Positions 36,365 through 45,313 of a stretch of DNA of 64,000 nucleotides are shown piece after piece. The position numbers were made by a program, and so were the translations under genes. Position 1 is the first letter of the stretch, and every line of letters begins with the position of its first letter. The notes beneath the pieces were generated by a model. The model worked only from the letters and a program-made list of their open reading frames with translations, had not been told where the DNA came from and did not search any database. The stretch comes from Tyzzerella sp. UBA1042 (GTDB lineage Bacteria; Bacillota; Clostridia; Lachnospirales; Anaerotignaceae): positions 3,750 through 67,749 of the forward strand of contig DCDZ01000028.1 in NCBI GenBank assembly GCA_002316675.1. Direction: 5' to 3'.

Positions 36365-37963
36365 ATGAGTAAATATACGCAGCAGGAAAAGAACGGGCTT
36401 TACGAATTAACGCCGGAAGCTGCTTCCGAACTGAGTAACTCTGAGTATTACAATCAGGATTTAGCTCCCACCACGGTAAATGAAAGAACATGGAATGCGG
36501 TAAGCATCTGTAACCTTTGGGTAGGTATGTCGATTTGTGTTCCATCCTTGGCATTGGCCTCCTCCTTGGTTGCATTGGGCATTTCACCCTTACTTGCAGT
36601 TTTTAATGTTATTTTGGGAAACTTGATTGTGTTAATTCCAATTCAGTTAAATTCTAAAATCGGAACCAAATATGGCATTCCGTTTCCCATTTTTTCCAGA
36701 ATGACATTTGGAAATAAGGGAACACAGCTGCCGACATTTTCCCGGTCAATCATCGCTTGCGGTTGGACCGCAGTACAAAGCTGGGTTGGCGGCGGTGCGG
36801 TTGCTGCTTTAATTGGTGTTGCAATTCCAATGTTTGCTGATCAAAGTATAAAGGTTTCTCTTCCCGGAAACGACGGTGTTGTTGTAGGACAGTTGATTGG
36901 ATTCTTCCTGTTTATGCTTTTTGTATTTTTGGTTGCATACAACGGGATTGAAAAGGTAAAATGGGTTCAAAATATTGGCGGTCCTATTCTGATTATTGTA
37001 ATTTTAGGCTTGCTGTTATGGTCTTTAAATGCAATTTCAACCTCGGGCCATTCTATGGCAGATGTATTTGCTGTTGGCAATGATGAGGTACTGATTGAAC
37101 AAAATGGTGGATTTGCCTTTGTATATATGGCTGGGCTAACGGGTAACATTGCCTTTTGGGCAACCATGGCTCTCAATATTCCTGACTTCTCAAGATATGC
37201 AAAGAGCCAGAAAAGCCAGTTTATGGGTCAGTTGACAGGTATGCCTATTCCTATGGCATTATGCGCTTTTGTTGGTGCACTGTTTGCTCAGGCTACAAAA
37301 TATACAGTTGGCGAAGCTTTATTTGACCCCACAAGTGTTTTCTACTATGTAGACAATAAGCTGATGGTTATCATCTGTGCCATAGGTGTAATTATGGCTA
37401 CCATTACAACTTGTGTTGCGGCCAATGTGGTTGCTCCTGCCAATGGTTTCTCCAATATTGCACCTAAGAAAATCAGCTATAAGAAGGGTGTAATCATTAC
37501 TTGCCTTATCGCAACCTTTATCACACAGCCTTGGTGGATTTATGGTTCCGGATCCAGCTATATTTTCAATTGGCTGAATAATTATGGAACCATCATTGCG
37601 CCGGTTGCCGCAATTTTAATTGCTGACTACTTTATCTGTAAAAAGCAGCTGGTTGATGTTGCTGGGTTATATCAGGGTGAAGGCGGAAGATATTGGTATA
37701 GCGGTGGATGGAACAAAAATGCAATGATTGCATGGGTAGTTTCCTTTATTATTCCACTGGTGGGCAATACTGCATTGAAATATCAAGCAGGTTCAGGCTT
37801 AAAGCCAAACTTCATACAATTCTTGGCTGCAAATGGGTACGCTGTATCTTTCATCATTGCCATTGTTGTTTATGTAGCTTTGATGAAATCCACGGTAGGC
37901 AAGGATCACTATGGATTTGTATCAGAAGAAGAGCATGAGAGTTTTACAATGAACGGAAATTAA
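36365..37963 (+). CDS. NCS1-family permease (proposed uracil/pyrimidine importer)
   Basis: A 532-residue membrane protein with about 12 helices. The N-terminus LTPEAASELSNSEYYNQDLAP and NLWVGMSICVPSLALAS are typical of NCS1 transporters for uracil, allantoin, hydantoin or thiamine. Other marks are RSIIACGWTAVQSWVGG, NIPDFSRYAKSQ and NVVAPANGFSNI. It takes up the pyrimidine by cation symport, as inferred from the surrounding catabolic genes. Starts 25 bases after dihydropyrimidinase. Confidence 0.9.
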   Translation: MSKYTQQEKNGLYELTPEAASELSNSEYYNQDLAPTTVNERTWNAVSICNLWVGMSICVPSLALASSLVALGISPLLAVFNVILGNLIVLIPIQLNSKIGTKYGIPFPIFSRMTFGNKGTQLPTFSRSIIACGWTAVQSWVGGGAVAALIGVAIPMFADQSIKVSLPGNDGVVVGQLIGFFLFMLFVFLVAYNGIEKVKWVQNIGGPILIIVILGLLLWSLNAISTSGHSMADVFAVGNDEVLIEQNGGFAFVYMAGLTGNIAFWATMALNIPDFSRYAKSQKSQFMGQLTGMPIPMALCAFVGALFAQATKYTVGEALFDPTSVFYYVDNKLMVIICAIGVIMATITTCVAANVVAPANGFSNIAPKKISYKKGVIITCLIATFITQPWWIYGSGSSYIFNWLNNYGTIIAPVAAILIADYFICKKQLVDVAGLYQGEGGRYWYSGGWNKNAMIAWVVSFIIPLVGNTALKYQAGSGLKPNFIQFLAANGYAVSFIIAIVVYVALMKSTVGKDHYGFVSEEEHESFTMNGN

Positions 37964-38024
37964 AGGCTTTAGAAATTTTGAACGCAATGCTTGTTCATAA
38001 CGGACAGTGTTTTATAACACATAT

Positions 38025-38078
38025 GTATTGCATTGCGGTGCAATACACTTTGGACTATCCCCTTGGCGTAAAGCCAAG
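38025..38078 (+). other. Two hairpins between permease and carbamoylase genes
   Basis: GTATTGCA (38025-38032) pairs with TGCAATAC (38039-38046), and CTTGGC (38062-38067) with GCCAAG (38073-38078). Without T runs they are more likely message processing or stability elements than terminators. Confidence 0.45.
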
Positions 38079-38135
38079 AATCCAAACGCCCGTTTCATAA
38101 AGGTTGAAAAGATAAGTGATAGAAAGAAGGAATGA

Positions 38136-39401
38136 ATGATGTACAGAAGCAGTTTAAAGAGAACAAGTGAAAAAATCCATACTTTTTCTAAGTTTGGCGA
38201 TGCCGGCCACGGCGGAATTACAAGATATTCTTTATCCGACGAGGCGAAACAAGCAAGACAGTACTATGTAGAAAGAATGACGAAAATAGGAGCAACCATC
38301 GAAACAGACGATTTTGCCAATATGTATGCCACATTGCCGGGCAGCGATTCCAATGCAAAAAGAATTGTTATGGCTTCCCATGCAGACTCTGTTAAAAACG
38401 GCGGAAACTATGACGGTATCTTGGGTGTTATCGGTGCCATGGAGGTTTTGGAAACAGTTGCGGCGGAGAAAATTCCCCATAAGCATCCTTTGACGGCAAT
38501 GATCTGGACAAATGAGGAGGGGTCTCTTTATCCCCCTGCAATGATGAGCTCCGGTGTTGTTTGCAATGCGTATTTGCCAAAAGAAATTGCAAAAAATTTC
38601 AAGGAAGAAAATATGCTTGCATCTAAGAGTGTTTTAGATAAAGTTTCTACCTTTGGTGAAGCTTTGGAGAAAAGCGGTTTGAAAGGTGCAAAGGAAAACC
38701 GTTTGTCACCCGATAAATACAAAGCAATGTTTGAATTACATATTGAGCAGGGCCCTATTTTGGAGAATGCCGGCTTAGATGTTGGCGTGGTAACTTGTGT
38801 TTTGGGTATGTTTAACACCAGAATAAAATTCTATGGTCAGGCAGCTCATGCAGGCACATTCCCCATGGAATTCCGCCAAGATGCACTTTTTGCGGCAGCA
38901 CAGGTACTTTGCTATCTTCATGCAGAAATCGATAAGCTTGGACATCCGGAATTGGTATATACTACAGGCGAAATGGTTGTACATCCTTGTGTACATACGG
39001 TAATTCCTGATTATGTAGATTTCTCCATTGATGTGCGTCATGAAGATCCGGAGGTTCTGAAAAAGGTTTACCAGATTGTAAGAAGCCTGGAAGGAAAAGA
39101 ATGGGCAAAATGCCGTTGTGAAGTTGTGGATCAATGGAATCGTGATACCGTTTATTTTGACAAGAAGCTAGTAGGTTATGTGAAAGAGGCCGCCGAAGAG
39201 TTGCATACCAAGCATCAATATATCAATAGTGGTGCGGGGCATGATGCACAGTTTGCGGCTTATGTATTACCGACAACCATGATATTTGTATCTTCTGAAA
39301 AAGGATTGTCTCATTGTGAACCAGAGCATACAAGTGATGAGGTTTGTAATGAAGGAATCAGCGTATTGCTGAATGCAGTTTTAAAGTGTGATAAAGAATA
39401 G
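38136..39401 (+). CDS. M20-family N-carbamoyl-beta-alanine amidohydrolase (beta-ureidopropionase)
   Basis: A 421-residue zinc-dependent hydantoinase/carbamoylase. Metal and substrate residues are seen in ASHADSVKNGGNYDGILG, WTNEEGSLYPP, LHIEQGPILENAG, QAAHAGTFPM and SGAGHDAQF. It releases beta-alanine, CO2 and ammonia from N-carbamoyl-beta-alanine. The family also includes allantoate amidohydrolase, but no other purine or allantoin genes are present. AGAAGG precedes the start; ATG 38136 or 38139 are both possible. Confidence 0.9.
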   Translation: MMYRSSLKRTSEKIHTFSKFGDAGHGGITRYSLSDEAKQARQYYVERMTKIGATIETDDFANMYATLPGSDSNAKRIVMASHADSVKNGGNYDGILGVIGAMEVLETVAAEKIPHKHPLTAMIWTNEEGSLYPPAMMSSGVVCNAYLPKEIAKNFKEENMLASKSVLDKVSTFGEALEKSGLKGAKENRLSPDKYKAMFELHIEQGPILENAGLDVGVVTCVLGMFNTRIKFYGQAAHAGTFPMEFRQDALFAAAQVLCYLHAEIDKLGHPELVYTTGEMVVHPCVHTVIPDYVDFSIDVRHEDPEVLKKVYQIVRSLEGKEWAKCRCEVVDQWNRDTVYFDKKLVGYVKEAAEELHTKHQYINSGAGHDAQFAAYVLPTTMIFVSSEKGLSHCEPEHTSDEVCNEGISVLLNAVLKCDKE

Positions 39402-39440
39402 TTTTGTGAAAACAGAAAATTTTTATGACTAAGACTGCTG

Positions 39441-39475
39441 GGAGGCGTCTGAACTTTGGGACGTCTCCTTCTTTC
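39441..39475 (+). terminator. Probable terminator after the carbamoylase gene
   Basis: GGAGGCGTC (39441-39449) pairs with GACGTCTCC (39460-39468) with one G-U pair, followed by the weak T tract TTCTTTC. Some read-through into preT is likely as no clear promoter precedes preT. Confidence 0.5.
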
Positions 39476-39691
39476 ATCACATTTTGAATAAGAAACAATG
39501 GAAAGAAGGTTGATTTGAAAAGAAAAACGCAATTTGGGGATGAGGAATTTAACAAAAAAGTTCTTGTTCATTTCGGCTTCTGAAGATAACAGAGACAAAA
39601 ATAAGTTTTGGTTTGCCGTAAAAAGGAATCGGTGAAAGTTTAGGTGATACTATGCAGATTGATCCTGAACAGATGAGAGGAGTTGAAGAAT

Positions 39692-40969
39692 TTGAGTAAA
39701 GTAATTAAATCAACATATGTTTCTGAGGCTGTTGATGGCTTTACCCCAAGAACCGCTATGGAGGAAGCTTCAAGGTGCTTATTATGCCATGATGCCCCTT
39801 GCAGCAAAAGCTGTCCAGCCGGCACAGATCCTGCAAAATTTATTCGCTCTATTCGGTTTAGAAATGTTAAGGGTGCGGCGGAAACGATCAGAGAGAACAA
39901 TGTTTTGGGTGGCAGCTGTGCCAGAGTCTGTCCTTATGATCGGCTTTGTGAAGAAGCTTGCAGCAGATGCGGCATTGATAAACCCATTGAGATTGGAAAA
40001 TTACAAAGATTTGCTGTGGAGCAGGAGGAAGCTTTACATATGAATGTACTGCAGGTTCCCGCTACAAAGAAGGGTGTAAAGGTTGCCTGTGTTGGCTCCG
40101 GCCCCGCCTCTCTTGCTTGTGCGGCAATGCTTGCGCAAGAGGGATATGAGGTTACGATTTATGAAGCTGAGGAAAAGGCCGGCGGCGTTTTAACTTATGG
40201 GATTGCCCCCGCCAGATTGCCGCAGTATGTTGTTGATCATGATATTAGTACAGTGAAAAATTTAGGCGTAAAGTTCATTTTCAATACAAAGATTGGAAAA
40301 GATATTTCCATGGAAGCACTGCAAAAAGAATACGGTGCAATATTTATCGGTGTCGGCTTATGGCAGGAAAAACTTCCGGAAATCCCCGGTGTGGGCCTTC
40401 CCGGTGTTCTGGCGGCGGCAGATTTTTTGAAAAAAGCAAGAAAGTCAGGGGGTTCGTATCATCCCGGTAACAGGGTTGTTGTAATCGGCGGCGGCAACGT
40501 TGCTATGGACTGCGCTGTTTCTGCAAAACTATTGGGCGCAGAAAAGGTGGATATTTATTACAGAAGAACCATTGAGGAAGCACCCGCTGATATGGCGGAA
40601 TTCCAGTATGTGCTGTCTCTGGGTGTTTCCATTACAACTAACTTTGCGCCTGCTGAGGTGCTTGGCACAGACAAAGTGGAAGCAATGCGCTTTAAAGGCA
40701 GAGACGGTGTATCTGAGGCAAAGGTTATGGTGGATACAGTTATTTTTGCAATCGGACAAGGTGCAGATGATATGACAGAGTTAGCGCCCTTTGCACTGAA
40801 TGAAAAAGGTTTAATTAAAGTTGATGATTTCTGCAAAACAAATATTGACGGTATTTTTGCAGGTGGTGACGTGGCTTTAGGCGGGAAGACTGTTGTGGAA
40901 GCTGTTGCATCGGGTAAAATTGCGGCGGTACATATGATGAATTATCTTGCTAAGAAAGAGGTGAAGTAA
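39692..40969 (+). CDS. preT: Dihydropyrimidine dehydrogenase subunit PreT (NAD(P)H:FAD oxidoreductase, GltD-like)
   Basis: A 425-residue flavoprotein. The N-terminus binds iron-sulfur clusters ([16 protein letters not shown] and [18 protein letters not shown]). Two dinucleotide folds follow: [17 protein letters not shown] for FAD and [14 protein letters not shown] for NAD(P)H, with [19 protein letters not shown] at the end. It transfers reducing power to PreA, which reduces uracil or thymine. TTG 39692 lies 9 bases after GGAG; the TTG at 39683 touches that site. preA follows after 1 base. Confidence 0.93.
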   Translation: MSKVIKSTYVSEAVDGFTPRTAMEEASRCLLCHDAPCSKSCPAGTDPAKFIRSIRFRNVKGAAETIRENNVLGGSCARVCPYDRLCEEACSRCGIDKPIEIGKLQRFAVEQEEALHMNVLQVPATKKGVKVACVGSGPASLACAAMLAQEGYEVTIYEAEEKAGGVLTYGIAPARLPQYVVDHDISTVKNLGVKFIFNTKIGKDISMEALQKEYGAIFIGVGLWQEKLPEIPGVGLPGVLAAADFLKKARKSGGSYHPGNRVVVIGGGNVAMDCAVSAKLLGAEKVDIYYRRTIEEAPADMAEFQYVLSLGVSITTNFAPAEVLGTDKVEAMRFKGRDGVSEAKVMVDTVIFAIGQGADDMTELAPFALNEKGLIKVDDFCKTNIDGIFAGGDVALGGKTVVEAVASGKIAAVHMMNYLAKKEVK

Positions 40970-40970
40970 A

Positions 40971-42224
40971 ATGGGGATCAAAAAAGACTTATCTATTGAT
41001 TATTTAGGTGTGAGATGTGAAAATCCTTTTTTCTTGTCCTCATCTCCTGTAGGCAGTAATTACGAAATGGTTGCCAAGGCTTTTGAAGCCGGCTGGGGCG
41101 GTGTTTTTTACAAGACAATCGGTATTTTCGTTGCGGATGAGTGCTCACCTCGTTTTGACCATGTGCAAAAAGAAGGGATGCCTTGGCTGGGCTTTAAGAA
41201 TATGGAGCAGATTTCCGATAAGCCTACGGAAGTCAACTTTGAAAATATGTATAAGCTAAAAAAGGCTTATCCCGAAAAAATCATGGTTGCTTCTATTATG
41301 GGCTCCAATGAGGAAGAGTGGCGTAAGCTGGCAAAAATGTGTGATGAAGTTGGTGTGGATTTAATTGAAGGAAACTTCTCTTGTCCTCAGATGACTTCCC
41401 ATGCTATGGGCTCCGACGTTGGTACAAACCCAGACTTGGTGCGGGCGTATTCCAAGGCTGTGGCGGAAACCACAAAAATTCCTTTTATCGCAAAAATGAC
41501 ACCGAATATTACAGATATGACCATTCCTGCCATAGCAGCAATTGAAGGCGGCGCAAAGGGCATTTCTGCAATCAATACCATTAAATCCATCACAAATATT
41601 GACTTGGAAAATATGACGGCGATGCCCGTTGTAAACGGAAAATCCTCCATTTCCGGCTATTCCGGTGCGGCGGTGAAACCCATTGCCCTGCGCTTTGTGG
41701 CACAGCTGCTGCAAAATGAGAAGCTGAAAAATGTGCCTCTTTCCGGCATTGGCGGTATTGAAACATGGAGAGACTGCTTGGAATTCCTGCTGCTTGGATG
41801 CAGAAATCTGCAGGTAACTACATCTGTGATGCAGTATGGTTACAGAGTGGTTGAAGATATGTCTAATGGTCTGATGCACTGGATGGATGAAAGGGGCTAT
41901 CATAAGCTGGATGATTTCATCGGATCAGCATTGGGCAACATCATTCCTGCGGAAGATTTGAACCGTGATTTTAAAATTTTGCCTGACTTTAGCCAGACAA
42001 AATGTGTTGGTTGCGGCAGATGCTACATTTCTTGCTACGATGCAGGCCATCAGGCAATTGATTGGAATGCGGATAAGCGCAGACCGGAATTAAACGAAAA
42101 ATGCGTTGGCTGCCATCTCTGTCTGAATGTATGTCCTGTTGCAAATTGTATTACACCGGGCGAAATCAAATGGAAAGACGGCAGAGAAAAAGTAGGCGTT
42201 GCTTTAAAGAAGTCTTATGAATAA
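40971..42224 (+). CDS. preA: NAD-dependent dihydropyrimidine dehydrogenase subunit PreA
   Basis: A 417-residue FMN barrel with C-terminal ferredoxin domain. The barrel resembles class 1/2 dihydroorotate dehydrogenases ([21 protein letters not shown]) and has the catalytic Cys in EGNFSCPQM. Two 4Fe-4S motifs close it: [13 protein letters not shown] and [12 protein letters not shown]. PreTA reduces uracil and thymine to 5,6-dihydro forms and also acts on fluorouracil in bacteria where it was tested. First enzyme of the pathway, placed last in the locus. Confidence 0.95.
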   Translation: MGIKKDLSIDYLGVRCENPFFLSSSPVGSNYEMVAKAFEAGWGGVFYKTIGIFVADECSPRFDHVQKEGMPWLGFKNMEQISDKPTEVNFENMYKLKKAYPEKIMVASIMGSNEEEWRKLAKMCDEVGVDLIEGNFSCPQMTSHAMGSDVGTNPDLVRAYSKAVAETTKIPFIAKMTPNITDMTIPAIAAIEGGAKGISAINTIKSITNIDLENMTAMPVVNGKSSISGYSGAAVKPIALRFVAQLLQNEKLKNVPLSGIGGIETWRDCLEFLLLGCRNLQVTTSVMQYGYRVVEDMSNGLMHWMDERGYHKLDDFIGSALGNIIPAEDLNRDFKILPDFSQTKCVGCGRCYISCYDAGHQAIDWNADKRRPELNEKCVGCHLCLNVCPVANCITPGEIKWKDGREKVGVALKKSYE

Positions 42225-42281
42225 TCAGAATAAAAAGTTATAAATCTCTTTTCCCTCAAACATAAAACATACTTAAGAAGG

Positions 42282-42318
42282 CATCCCGTTTTGCAAAATG
42301 CAGACGGGGTGTTTTTTT
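42282..42318 (+). terminator. Terminator after preA
   Basis: CATCCCGT (42282-42289) pairs with ACGGGGTG (42304-42311), inner TGCA/TGCA, then seven T. It closes the pyrimidine locus. Confidence 0.88.
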
Positions 42319-42400
42319 GCGTTGTCATTGACCATCGGTTCCGAATAGGACGAGAGCATTTTTTATATAAATAAAAAAGGGGGGGATGGAGGTGCTTGTA

Positions 42401-42649
42401 TTGACGTTAGCCGAATTGGAAGAAATGAAGAAGGTCAATCCGTGGGAAATAGACCCGGAGGAGCTAATTGATATTAATGATGTGGTGATTCGTACAGATT
42501 TGCCAAGGGAAGAAAGAATTGCCGATTTTATTCAGCAAATCAAAAATCCGTACCTGTTTCGCTGCGGAGATTTGGTAGTCAAGGTAGAATTTACCGGAGA
42601 GGAAATTACGCTGTCAGATCGGATTCAGCAGTATATGAGGTTGATGTGA
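42401..42649 (+). CDS. Small accessory protein of clostridial mobile elements (DUF6870-like)
   Basis: An 82-residue acidic protein: IDINDVVIRTDLPREERIADFIQQIKNPY, a pattern I associate with small proteins carried next to recombinase or conjugation genes in Clostridia. Function unknown. TTG 42401 follows GGAGGTG at 6 bases; ATG 42386 lies right before that site and is less likely. Confidence 0.6.
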   Translation: MTLAELEEMKKVNPWEIDPEELIDINDVVIRTDLPREERIADFIQQIKNPYLFRCGDLVVKVEFTGEEITLSDRIQQYMRLM

Positions 42650-42702
42650 GCATTGGAACCGTAGGAAAGTAGAGTACCTTTGTAGCTTTGAGAGGGTTGC
42701 GT

Positions 42703-44304
42703 ATGAAAGAAGACAAGGTGTATCGGGCGGGGATTTATCTACGGCTATCCCGGGAAGATGGGGATAAGGCAGAAAGCAATAGCGTACAGACACAAAGAAC
42801 GCTGATTCAATCCTTTTTGAAGAAGAAAAAGGATATTTTTGTTGTGAGCGAAAAAATTGACGATGGTTTTAGCGGTGTAAGCTTTGAACGGCCGGCCTTT
42901 CGTGCGCTGATGGAGGAAATCAAAAGGGGTACCATCAATTGCGTGGTGGTAAAGGACCTTTCCCGTTTTGGCAGAAATTATTTGGAAGCGGGAAGGTATA
43001 TTGAACAAATTTTCCCCTTTTTGGGTGTTCGTTTCATTGCTGTAAACGACAATATCGATACTGCCCAAGATACTGCATATGAAAATTATATGATTGTACC
43101 CTTTAAAAATTTGTTAAATGACGCCTATAGTCGGGATATTTCCATAAAGGTGCGTTCTCAATTGGAGGCACGGCAAAAAAACGGTGAATTTGTGGGAGCC
43201 TTTCCTGTTTACGGATACCGCCGTTCTTCGGGAAATAAGCATAGGCTGGTGATGGACGCCTCCGCCGCAGATATGGTAAAAAAGATATTTGCAATGCGTA
43301 TTGGGGGATGGAATAATTTATACATAGCCCGGTATTTAAACCATCTGGGTATCCCCTCCCCTGTAGAATATAAGGAAGGCTGTGCTTCAAACTATGCCAC
43401 ACCCTTCAAATTAAACCCCAAGGCAAAATGGTCCCCCGGGACAGTGGATCGGATATTAAAAAATGCAATATACACGGGGGATTTGATACAAGGGAAGGAA
43501 ACAACATTCAGCTATAAACTGAAAAAAAGAGTAAAAAAACCGGAAGAGGCTTGGATCAAAAGGGTGAATACCCATGAAGCCATTATACCAAGGGAGGACT
43601 TTGAAATTGCACAGCAAATTATGCAAAATGATACGAGAACAGCCCCCCAACAAAAAAGGCTTTATCCGCTGTCCGGGATGCTGAAATGCGGAGACTGCGG
43701 CAGTAATATGGTGCGTAAAACCGCAAGGGCCGGCGGAAAGGCCTATACCTACTATATATGTGGGACAAATAAAGCAAATAAATGGGAATGCTCCAGCCAT
43801 AGAATTCGGGAAGCTTTGGCAGAGGAAGCATTGCAGACGTTTTTTCAAAAACAGATCACGTTATTTGAGCAATCGGTTCGGCTCCGGGAGAGAGAAATTC
43901 AGACAAAAAGAAATGAGAAAGAAGCAATGGAGAAGCTGCTAAATTCTCAGAAAGAAGAATTGTCTCGTAATAAAGAATTAATCAGATATTTATATGAGGA
44001 TTTTTGCCGTGGCCTTCTTACTGAAGAGGAATATTTTTCTATGAAATTCGGCTATGAGGAAATTTGCAGTGCGCTTGCAAAGAGCTTGGAGGCTTTACTG
44101 TGCAAAAAAAAGGAGCTAGAAGCAGTGAAAGAGGGCGGTCATGAGAACGCTTCCGCTAAAAATAACAATGTTCAAATGGAACGCACTGCTGTGGTCGTAT
44201 TCTTTGAAAAATTGATCGTGCTGGATAGCAAAACAATTCGGGTGATTCCTCGATTTCAAGATGAACTCATGCTGTTTGCTAAGAGGAAAGAAGAACTGCG
44301 TTGA
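42703..44304 (+). CDS. Large serine recombinase 1
   Basis: A 533-residue large serine recombinase. The catalytic domain starts YRAGIYLRLSRED with the nucleophile Ser and has VVKDLSRFGRNYLEAGRYIEQIFP. The recombinase domain follows with PVYGYRR and WSPGTVDRILKNAIYTGDLIQG. A zinc ribbon (LKCGDCGSNM, with the later Cys of YYICG and WECSSH) and a C-terminal coiled coil complete it. These enzymes integrate or excise DNA at short att sites without homology. ATG 42703 has GAGAGGG upstream. Confidence 0.92.
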   Translation: MKEDKVYRAGIYLRLSREDGDKAESNSVQTQRTLIQSFLKKKKDIFVVSEKIDDGFSGVSFERPAFRALMEEIKRGTINCVVVKDLSRFGRNYLEAGRYIEQIFPFLGVRFIAVNDNIDTAQDTAYENYMIVPFKNLLNDAYSRDISIKVRSQLEARQKNGEFVGAFPVYGYRRSSGNKHRLVMDASAADMVKKIFAMRIGGWNNLYIARYLNHLGIPSPVEYKEGCASNYATPFKLNPKAKWSPGTVDRILKNAIYTGDLIQGKETTFSYKLKKRVKKPEEAWIKRVNTHEAIIPREDFEIAQQIMQNDTRTAPQQKRLYPLSGMLKCGDCGSNMVRKTARAGGKAYTYYICGTNKANKWECSSHRIREALAEEALQTFFQKQITLFEQSVRLREREIQTKRNEKEAMEKLLNSQKEELSRNKELIRYLYEDFCRGLLTEEEYFSMKFGYEEICSALAKSLEALLCKKKELEAVKEGGHENASAKNNNVQMERTAVVVFFEKLIVLDSKTIRVIPRFQDELMLFAKRKEELR

Positions 44305-44325
44305 TATTTTTAAGGAGCAATGAAT

Positions 44326-45303
44326 ATGGCAAGAAAAAGCAGAAAAATAAAGCAAGCCCCCCTCCTTGTAAATGAAAATAAAACGAAGTGCTACCGGGCA
44401 GGAATTTATGCAAGGATTTCTGTACCAGACGGGGAGTTGGATGGCACTTCGATTGCCAATCAAATATGCATCGCAAAAAATTATCTGGACGAACAGAAGG
44501 ATATGGTTTTAGCCGGGATTTATATCGACCATGGACAAACAGGCACCCATTTTGAGCGGCCTGCTTTTTTTAGACTTTTGCAGGATATTGAGGAGAAAAA
44601 AATAAATTGTATTCTCGTAAAAGATTTTTCTCGTTTTGGCAGAAACTATTTGGAGGTAGGGGAGTATCTGGAAAATTATTTTCCCCAAAAAAATATAAGA
44701 TTTATTGCGGTGAACGACCATTTTGACAGCGTTCATAAGAGGAAGCAGGAGGATTTGATTGTTTCCTTGAAAGCCATCGTCAACGATAGCTATGCAAAAG
44801 ATATTTCAAAAAAAGTAAGTACGGCCATTACCGCAAAAAAGAAGGCGGGTAAATTTATGAGCAGCAAGCTGCCTTATGGCTACAAACGCTCCGACACAGA
44901 CAAATATCAGCTGGAAATCGTGGAGGCCCAGGCGGTAGTGGTAAGAAAAATATATGAGCTGTACTTGGAAGGCTTTAGCGGGGCTGCCATTGCACGACGG
45001 CTGAATGATATGGGTGTGCCGTCGTGGCGGAAGCTGCGTTTTTTAGAAGGGTACGGCGATGGCACAGAAAATGCCCTTTGGCATAGTGGGGCAGTCATTG
45101 GGATTTTAAGAAATCCGTGCTATTTGGGCTGCCTTGTGGAACGAAAAACGGAAAAAGTGCTGTATAAAGGCGGACAACTGCGGGCTTTTCCCAGAGAAAG
45201 CTGGAATATCATCGAAAATACCCATGAACCCATTATATCGCGGGAAACGTTTGACCGGGTTCAGTGTCTGTTAATGGGGCGAAATGGGGTGGTGAAAAAA
45301 TAG
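44326..45303 (+). CDS. Large serine recombinase 2, without zinc ribbon and coiled coil
   Basis: A 325-residue protein with a full catalytic domain (YRAGIYARISVPDG, LVKDFSRFGRNYLEVGEYLENYFP) and recombinase domain (LPYGYKR, SGAVIGILRNPCYLGCLVE). It stops at FDRVQCLLMGRNG, where the zinc ribbon normally begins. It is therefore naturally short compared with its neighbours. It may act only with them, or as a directionality partner. ATG 44326 is 9 bases after AAGGAG. Confidence 0.88.
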   Translation: MARKSRKIKQAPLLVNENKTKCYRAGIYARISVPDGELDGTSIANQICIAKNYLDEQKDMVLAGIYIDHGQTGTHFERPAFFRLLQDIEEKKINCILVKDFSRFGRNYLEVGEYLENYFPQKNIRFIAVNDHFDSVHKRKQEDLIVSLKAIVNDSYAKDISKKVSTAITAKKKAGKFMSSKLPYGYKRSDTDKYQLEIVEAQAVVVRKIYELYLEGFSGAAIARRLNDMGVPSWRKLRFLEGYGDGTENALWHSGAVIGILRNPCYLGCLVERKTEKVLYKGGQLRAFPRESWNIIENTHEPIISRETFDRVQCLLMGRNGVVKK

Positions 45304-45313
45304 GGGGAGTATT

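Noticed and set aside
42225..42400. Left junction of the sigK element
   Set aside because: The minus strand here was read for the missing SigK end (VSRIEKRAL...) and nothing similar was found; the boundary is left open.
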